Source of the DNA: Candidatus Zixiibacteriota bacterium
GTDB taxonomy: Bacteria > Zixibacteria > MSB-5A5 > UBA10806 > 4484-95
Length of the DNA: 64,000 nt
Assembly (NCBI GenBank): GCA_021159005.1
Contig: JAGGSN010000134.1
Span: 1 to 64,000 of the forward strand
Direction of reading: 5' to 3'
Shown here: positions 59,105 to 64,000 of the stretch, one piece after another
How the letters are laid out: every line of letters starts with the position of its first letter
Numbering within the stretch: the first letter of the stretch is position 1
Translations under genes and position numbers: made by a program
Notes under the pieces: generated by a model
What the model saw: the letters and a program-made list of their open reading frames with translations, nothing else
What the model was told of the DNA's origin: nothing
Databases searched by the model: none

Positions 59105-59668
59105 ATGATAATAAAAAAGACAAAACTTGAGGGCTTAGTTATAATAGAGCCGGAAGTGTTTCGCGATAATCGAGGATTTTTTACCGAAAGCTATTCAAAA
59201 CGCACTCTAAAGAATTACGGCTTCATTTTCGATATGGTTCAGGATAACCACTCGCTGAGTTTCGAGGAAGGGACAATCAGGGGACTTCATTATCAGCTAA
59301 ATCCTAAAGCGCAGACAAAAATAGTCAGGGCACTGAGAGGCTCATTTATGGATGTCGCTGTGGATATACGCAAAGGAAGCCCGACATTCGGCAAATGGGA
59401 AAGCATAATACTAACTGCCGAAAATATGAAACAGGTTATCATTCCCAAAGGGTTCGCGCATGGCATATGCACCACGGCACCCAATACTGAAGTGTTTTAC
59501 AAGGTCGATCAGTTTTATAATTCTGAGTATGAGCGGGCAATTCGCTGGGATGATCCCGAGCTGGCGATTGACTGGCCATACGTCAAGTGCATTCTTTCCG
59601 ACAAAGACCGCAAGGCGCCGTTTTTTCCCGAGGCGGAAATTAATTTTATTTATAAGGATACTCGATGA
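59105..59668 (+). CDS. rfbC: dTDP-4-dehydrorhamnose 3,5-epimerase
   Basis: 187 residues, typical size. RmlC cupin motifs: FRDNRGFFTESYSKRTLKNYGF, QDNHSLSFEEGTIRGLHYQ (catalytic His region), VRALRGSFMDVAVDIRKGSPTFGKW, and IPKGFAHGICTTAPNTEVFYKVDQFY. It inverts C3 and C5 of dTDP-4-keto-6-deoxyglucose toward L-rhamnose. Its stop overlaps the next gene's start by 4 bases. Confidence 0.94.
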   Translation: MIIKKTKLEGLVIIEPEVFRDNRGFFTESYSKRTLKNYGFIFDMVQDNHSLSFEEGTIRGLHYQLNPKAQTKIVRALRGSFMDVAVDIRKGSPTFGKWESIILTAENMKQVIIPKGFAHGICTTAPNTEVFYKVDQFYNSEYERAIRWDDPELAIDWPYVKCILSDKDRKAPFFPEAEINFIYKDTR

Positions 59669-60699
59669 AAACAGTATTAGTAACCGGCGCCGGAGGGTAT
59701 ATCGGCAGTGTTCTTACACCGAAGCTTCTGCAAAAGGGTTATCATATTAAAGCAATTGACAGGTTTTTCTTTGGCCTTGAAAAGCTGAGTTCGCATGTCA
59801 ATCTCGAAATCATAAGGGATGACTCCCGTCGATTGACCGACGACCATTTTAAAGATGTCGATTACGTTATTGACCTTGTCGCTCTCTCCAATGATCCTGC
59901 CAGCGAGATGTTTAGCGATGCCACTTGGGAGATAAATTATCAAAGCCGCGTAAACAACGCCAAGCGAGCAAAAAAAATGGGAGTTAAACGGTATATCCTG
60001 CCCTCAAGCTGCAGCATTTATGGTTTTACTGAGGATATTGTCGATGAGACTTCAAGAACGAATCCGCTTTCAACATATTCGAAAGCTAATAAAAAAGCGG
60101 AACAGGGCGTCCTTCCCTTAGCGGATGATAATTTCGCAGTGATTGTAATGAGGCAGGCTACTGTTTTTGGCTTTAGTCCGCGCATGAGATTTGACTTAGC
60201 TATAAACGGCATGACCTATGGCGCCTGGAAAACACATAAATTACCCCTTATGAGAGACGGGTCGCAATATCGGCCGATGGTGCATGTTCAAGATACTACG
60301 GATGTGATGCTGCTTTTGCTTGAACATGATTCAGATATGATAAGCGGCCAGATTTTTAATGTCGGAAGCGAGCAATGCAATTATCAGATTAGAAGCCTTG
60401 CCGGAATTGTATCGGATGTGGTAAGCAGAATGACTAACTCTAAGGTTGATATCGAATGGTACGGCGACCCCGACCATCGCAGTTATCGCGTTAATTTCAG
60501 CAAGATTGAAAAGACGCTCAACTGGCAAGCAAAGTATAGCGGCGAGAATGGAGTTGTTGAGATTGTAGAAGCATTAAAAAATGGGCAAACGGATAAAACA
60601 TCAAAAACCATTACGCTTCAATGGTACAACGAATTAGTAAAATGGCATAAGATTATTAAGAGCGTGGAAAAATATGGCGGAATATTCGATATCGAATAG
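59665..60699 (+). CDS. NAD-dependent epimerase/dehydratase, catalytic Lys replaced
   Basis: 344 residues, an extended SDR. The Rossmann motif is TGAGGYIG (7-14), with an active-site SSCS at 114-117 and the family-typical RPMVHVQDTTDV and WYGDPDHRSYRV blocks. The YxxxK pair reads Tyr138-Ser-Lys-Ala-Asn142 (YSKANKKAE), so the catalytic Lys appears to be Asn unless Lys143 takes over. The function (4,6-dehydratase or epimerase) is not settled. It overlaps rfbC by 4 bases. Confidence 0.85.
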   Translation: MKTVLVTGAGGYIGSVLTPKLLQKGYHIKAIDRFFFGLEKLSSHVNLEIIRDDSRRLTDDHFKDVDYVIDLVALSNDPASEMFSDATWEINYQSRVNNAKRAKKMGVKRYILPSSCSIYGFTEDIVDETSRTNPLSTYSKANKKAEQGVLPLADDNFAVIVMRQATVFGFSPRMRFDLAINGMTYGAWKTHKLPLMRDGSQYRPMVHVQDTTDVMLLLLEHDSDMISGQIFNVGSEQCNYQIRSLAGIVSDVVSRMTNSKVDIEWYGDPDHRSYRVNFSKIEKTLNWQAKYSGENGVVEIVEALKNGQTDKTSKTITLQWYNELVKWHKIIKSVEKYGGIFDIE

Positions 60700-60869
60700 G
60701 AAGTATTAATTAATGAACTTTTTGCAAATAAATTTATTTATAGTCATCGCGAGGAGTGGAACGACGAAGCGGTCTCTGTATCCACATAGATTGCTTCGCT
60801 TTGCTCTCAATGACTTCTATTGGTGTTTTAAGAAAACCACAACTTTAAATCATTTTGCAAGTAGTTCTA
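60700..60869. other. Spacer with a palindromic repeat
   Basis: No gene. It holds a long imperfect inverted repeat (60743-60814), from GTCATCGCGAGGAG to CTCTCAATGAC, of a type widespread in bacterial spacers. Confidence 0.5.
60743..60814. repeat. Imperfect palindromic spacer repeat
   Basis: GTCATCGCGAGGAGTGGAAC..GACGAAGCGGTCTC at the left, mirrored by AGATTGCTTCGCTTTGC..TCTCAATGAC at the right. It lies between the SDR gene and the rmlD-like gene and splits an otherwise continuous sugar operon. Confidence 0.7.
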
Positions 60870-61784
60870 ATGAATAGAGTTCTTATTACCGGCGCTAGCG
60901 GCTTGCTTGGACAGTATTTAGTTAAACAGCTTATATTTGAAAAGCCCGACAATAAAACTCCGGATATATTAGCCATCGATTTAGCGGCAAATCCTTTTGA
61001 GAACTCCGGCAGATTGTCATATCATCAACTTGATTTAACCGGTTTTTCTTCTGTCAGAGCTATTATCTATGATTTCAAACCCGATTATATTTTTAACTGC
61101 GCCGCCTATAACAATGTCGATGACTGTGAAGTCAACTATAAGCTGGCAGATGATTTGAATACCGGTATTGTTGAAAATCTATTAAGCTGTTCGTTTAATA
61201 AGCTTATACATTTCTCATCGGATTATATTTTTTCCGGTCAAAACGGCCCCTATTCAGAGTTGGCAATTCCCGACCCTATTAATTATTATGGGTATACCAA
61301 ACTTCAATCGGAAAAAATTCTTCAGGCTTCTAAGAAGAATTATCTTGTGATTCGCACCAATGTTCTATATGGCGATGGAATAAATCTGCGGCATAATTTT
61401 ATCACCTGGCTGATTGATAGTTTGCGTACAGATAAAGAAATTAATGTCGTTACTGACCAGTTTAACAACCCTACTCATGCCGGTAATTTGGCAGGCGCGG
61501 CAATCGAGGCGGCGAAAATGGATTATTTCAAGGTTCTAAACATTGCCGGGGCAGATTATCTTTCGCGGTATGACATAGCGATAAAAACCGCCGAACATTT
61601 CAAACTTGATGCAAATTTGATAAAGCCTATAAAAACCGCCATGCTCGGTCAGATTGCCGAAAGACCGCATAAAGGAGGGTTTAATATCGATAAGGCTAAG
61701 AAGATTCTTAAAACAAGGCTTATTGGTTTGCCTGAGGGGTTGGAAATGATGAGGGATTATTTTGAGCGCAGGGGTTTCCGGTAA
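60870..61784 (+). CDS. dTDP-4-dehydrorhamnose reductase-like SDR
   Basis: 304 residues from ATG 60870; an upstream TTG at 60855 adds only MQVVL and is less likely. RmlD-type SDR: MNRVLITGASGLLGQYLVKQL, IHFSSDYIFSGQNGPYSE, the catalytic YGYTK, and NPTHAGNLA. Reduces a 4-keto sugar, completing dTDP-L-rhamnose if the family holds. Its last codons lie in a sequence duplicated about 60 bases downstream. No strong ribosome binding site is visible. Confidence 0.88.
   Translation: MNRVLITGASGLLGQYLVKQLIFEKPDNKTPDILAIDLAANPFENSGRLSYHQLDLTGFSSVRAIIYDFKPDYIFNCAAYNNVDDCEVNYKLADDLNTGIVENLLSCSFNKLIHFSSDYIFSGQNGPYSELAIPDPINYYGYTKLQSEKILQASKKNYLVIRTNVLYGDGINLRHNFITWLIDSLRTDKEINVVTDQFNNPTHAGNLAGAAIEAAKMDYFKVLNIAGADYLSRYDIAIKTAEHFKLDANLIKPIKTAMLGQIAERPHKGGFNIDKAKKILKTRLIGLPEGLEMMRDYFERRGFR
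61753..61780 (+). repeat. Direct repeat, copy 1 (rmlD-like 3' end)
   Basis: GGGATTATTTTGAGCGC.. through TTTCCG, repeated with a 2-base deletion at 61814-61839. Confidence 0.75.
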
Positions 61785-61813
61785 TACTATCCTCCAAAAA
61801 GTAAACTTGCAGC

Positions 61814-61839
61814 GGGATTATTGAGCGCAGGGGTTTCCG
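61814..61839 (+). repeat. Direct repeat, copy 2 (displaced rmlD-like tail)
   Basis: Matches 61753-61780 and runs straight into the palindrome at 61831-61856, as for the RAYT-2 tail copy. Confidence 0.75.
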
Positions 61840-61856
61840 CCTGAGGCGGATTGCCC
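61831..61856. repeat. REP-like palindrome with CCGCC-TGA-GGCGG core
   Basis: GGGTTTCCGCC and GGCGGATTGCCC around TGA. The core is shared with the family A and hybrid elements near the RAYT genes. Confidence 0.65.
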
Positions 61857-61883
61857 TATTTCTACTTCTCATTGTGTGTCAAA

Positions 61884-61902
61884 GGGCGTATGCAATACGC
61901 CC
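61884..61902. repeat. REP-like palindrome C2
   Basis: GGGCGTAT-GCA-ATACGCCC, a perfect inverted repeat followed by CTACGCTC; the flank matches C1 at 4901-4927, with a shortened core. Confidence 0.75.
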
Positions 61903-61963
61903 CTACGCTCTGGTATTAAATAAGCTGCAATATTTTAAACACGCTTAACTGCAAAATTTGCTT

Positions 61964-64000
61964 TTATTCATCCAGAATAAACCTCGCATCAACAGCCTTA
62001 GACTGGCTGGCGTTTTTGCCGGCTATAAAAGGATTTATATCAATCGATTTAAACTGTGGGAAATCAGATACCAACTGAGATAACTTGAGAAGCGTTTGCT
62101 CTAGTACTTTTAGTTCGACTCCCGCAGCACCGCGGAAACCCTCAAGAAGCGGATAGCCTTTAACCAAACGCAGCATCTCATGCGCATCCTGCTCTGTCAG
62201 CGGGTGCGCTTTTAGGGAAACATCCTTTAATACCTCGACATGAATGCCGCCCAAGCCGAACATTATTAATGGCCCGAATGAGGGATCGTTATTCATACCC
62301 ATAATTGTTTCGATGCCTCCGACTACCATCTGCTGAATGTATACTCCGGCAAATTCATCATCCACGCGGCTGAATTTTTTCTTCATGGCTTTGAAAGCGT
62401 TTACGGTTTCGCTTTTGGTTTGAAGATTGATAATCACACCGCCAACATCCGTTTTGTGCGAAACAGAGGGGTCGTTGATTTTCATAGCAATAGGGAATTT
62501 GATTTTTGTTAATGCTTTGGTTAATTCGGGCTGAGTTTTAGCAACTGCTGATTTCGGCACGCTGATGCCGTACGCCTTTAAAATCTGCATCGCCTCATCG
62601 CCGAGAATTGCCTTATAGCCATTTGCTTTTGCTGATTTTACAATTCGTTCTACCGTATTTTTTTTAACGGTAAATATTGGCGGTTTAGCCGCCGGTTTTT
62701 CGAGCATTTTTCTATACTCAGCCATTGCCGACAATGCCCTGACAGCGGATTCGGGAAACAGATAATCGGGGATACTATTTTCGTACAAAAGTTCGGCACC
62801 GGCGATACCATCCGGCGCGCCCATCAGGCATGAAAGCACGGTTTTTTTATTGCCGGATAGCTTAATTTTTTCAACAACTGAACTAATAACGGCTTTTGAA
62901 TCGACGAGTATCGGCGGCACAAATATTACCAGTACACCATCGACATTTTTATCAGCCAATACAGCTTTAACCGCCGCCCCATAAGCATCCGGACCGCCTG
63001 AAGCGATAACATCGATAGGATTATTAACGGCGGCTACAGCTAAAAGATTTTCCCGCAGATATTCGATTGTCTTTTTCTCAAAGCGCGCCATTTTCAAGCC
63101 CAGACTTTCTATTGCATCGGTAGCCAGCACACCGGGACCGCCGGCATTGGTTATAACCGCGATTCTATCACCCTTTAGAAGCGGCTGGCTGTCAAATGCC
63201 TTGGCGATATCGAAAAGCTCGTCTATTGAAAGGGCGCGTATAATGCCGCACTGTTTGAATACGGCATCGGTAGCAGCATCGCCGCCGGCAAGTACGCCAG
63301 TGTGCGAACTGATAGCTTTAGCGCCTGCTTCGGTGCGTCCGGCCCTAACTGCGAAAACAGGCTTAGTGCGGGTGATTTTTTTGGCAAGGTTTATAAACTT
63401 TTCCGCCTGTTCGATATTTTCCAGATAAAGAAGTATCATCTCGGTGCGCGGGTCATCATAGCAATACTGCATCACATCGATATCGGAGATATCAGCCTTG
63501 TTGCCGATTGAGGCAAACAGCGAGAACCCGAGGTTGAGCTTGTTGGTGTAGTCAATAACCACCTCACCCAGAGCGCCCGATTGCGACATGAAAGCCACCT
63601 TGCCGCAAAGAGGATTCTGCTTGGAAAAAGTGCTGTTTAGCGAAAATTCAGGGTCGGTGTTAAGCACGCCGTAGCAATTGGGACCTACCATCCGCATATT
63701 GTATTTTTTCACAATCTCGATTAGCGTATTTTCCAACTCGATACCCTCGCCGCCTATCTCTTTGAATCCGGCTGTGATAGTTATTACGCCCTTAACACCC
63801 TTTTGACCGCACTGCTCAAGCGATGGTATAACGAAATTGCGGGGAACGACGATAATTGCCAAGTCGATTTCTTCCGGTATATCCATCACCGAGGGGTAGC
63901 ATTGCAGCCAATCAATTTTATCGGCTTTGGGATTCACCGGAAATATTTTGCCTTTATATTCAAATCGCAGCAGGTTATTGACGATAACATTGCCGATTGA
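61964..64000 (-). CDS. NDP-forming acyl-CoA synthetase, fused alpha-beta (5' end outside window)
   Basis: At least 678 residues; the frame is open to the window edge, with GNVIVNNLLRFEYKGKIFPVNP in the CoA-binding domain, so the GTG at 63937 is not the true start. Then CoA-ligase domains with MVGPNCYG, MSQSGALGEV and the phospho-His loop SSHTGVLAGG (His near visible residue 233). The C-terminal ATP-grasp domain (about 440-650 from GTG) has MKINDPSVSHKTDVGGV and GLGGIHVEVLKDVS. It converts acetyl- or acyl-CoA plus ADP and phosphate to acid plus ATP, typical of fermentative metabolism. Confidence 0.93.
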   Translation of the reverse strand, partial: SIGNVIVNNLLRFEYKGKIFPVNPKADKIDWLQCYPSVMDIPEEIDLAIIVVPRNFVIPSLEQCGQKGVKGVITITAGFKEIGGEGIELENTLIEIVKKYNMRMVGPNCYGVLNTDPEFSLNSTFSKQNPLCGKVAFMSQSGALGEVVIDYTNKLNLGFSLFASIGNKADISDIDVMQYCYDDPRTEMILLYLENIEQAEKFINLAKKITRTKPVFAVRAGRTEAGAKAISSHTGVLAGGDAATDAVFKQCGIIRALSIDELFDIAKAFDSQPLLKGDRIAVITNAGGPGVLATDAIESLGLKMARFEKKTIEYLRENLLAVAAVNNPIDVIASGGPDAYGAAVKAVLADKNVDGVLVIFVPPILVDSKAVISSVVEKIKLSGNKKTVLSCLMGAPDGIAGAELLYENSIPDYLFPESAVRALSAMAEYRKMLEKPAAKPPIFTVKKNTVERIVKSAKANGYKAILGDEAMQILKAYGISVPKSAVAKTQPELTKALTKIKFPIAMKINDPSVSHKTDVGGVIINLQTKSETVNAFKAMKKKFSRVDDEFAGVYIQQMVVGGIETIMGMNNDPSFGPLIMFGLGGIHVEVLKDVSLKAHPLTEQDAHEMLRLVKGYPLLEGFRGAAGVELKVLEQTLLKLSQLVSDFPQFKSIDINPFIAGKNASQSKAVDARFILDE

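Larger units (their letters stand above)
61785..61963. other. Convergent spacer rich in palindromes
   Basis: Between the rmlD-like gene (+) and the acyl-CoA synthetase (-). It contains a duplicated gene tail (61814-61839), a TTTCCGCC/GGCGGA palindrome (61831-61856) and the C-type palindrome (61884-61902). No gene is seen. Confidence 0.55.

Overview
This is a low-GC (roughly 40%) chromosome segment from a flagellated, Gram-negative-type bacterium. Genes for the P ring (FlgI), L ring (FlgH) and P-ring chaperone (FlgA) imply an outer membrane. The thrS-infC-rpmI-rplT-pheST-zapA-rny-ymdB-folD-xseA superoperon, the very long flagellin, FliD and FlgL, and the abundance of REP palindromes suggest an uncultured lineage near the FCB group (for example Zixibacteria). 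That placement is inference; no rRNA gene is present.

Layout. 1-487: noncoding, repeat-rich, with a possible gene tail at the left edge. 488-15150: one long minus-strand housekeeping superoperon bounded by tRNA-Pro(GGG) and tRNA-Val(GAC). It is interrupted twice by RAYT-type Y1 transposase genes set in REP palindromes. 15607-17826 (+): APS kinase, sulfotransferase and methyltransferase, a small sulfation module. 17909-57577 (-): about 40 kb of nearly continuous flagellar genes. 58284-61784 (+): dTDP-sugar genes. 61964-64000 (-): NDP-forming acyl-CoA synthetase, cut by the window edge.

The flagellar region reads, in transcription order: export and regulation (fliR-flhB-flhA-flhF-flhG-fliA); a SwrB-like protein, DUF2225 and PilZ proteins; a sensory cluster of four stand-alone receiver proteins, two GAF/HisKA proteins and a chemoreceptor-tip-like mini-protein, ending with FapA; rod, ring and hook-junction genes (flgF-G-A-H-I-J-N-K-csrA-flgL-fliW); a TPR/formyltransferase-like/glycosyltransferase set probably acting in flagellin glycosylation; then flagellin, flaG, fliD, fliS, a fliT-like gene, and a FlgM-like gene with HDOD and zinc-ribbon genes.

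The control logic is partly readable in the DNA. GG-N10-GC sigma-54 elements precede fliR and flgF. TAAA-N15-GCCGATAA-type sigma-28 elements precede the TPR/glycosylation operon (perfect match), the FlgM-like gene and the FapA pair, with a weaker one before flagellin. The flagellin mRNA leader has a hairpin presenting GGA in its loop plus a GGA-containing ribosome binding site, matching CsrA control; csrA and fliW are both in the window.

The observations most worth following are: a RAYT/REP insertion at the folD-xseA junction bounded by an exact 21-bp duplication; an infC gene that apparently starts at AUA; a FlgM-like protein with two FlgM-type motifs under its own sigma-28 promoter; the flagellin CsrA hairpin; and a flagellar-locus signalling cluster whose two kinase-like proteins both lack an intact ATP-binding domain.
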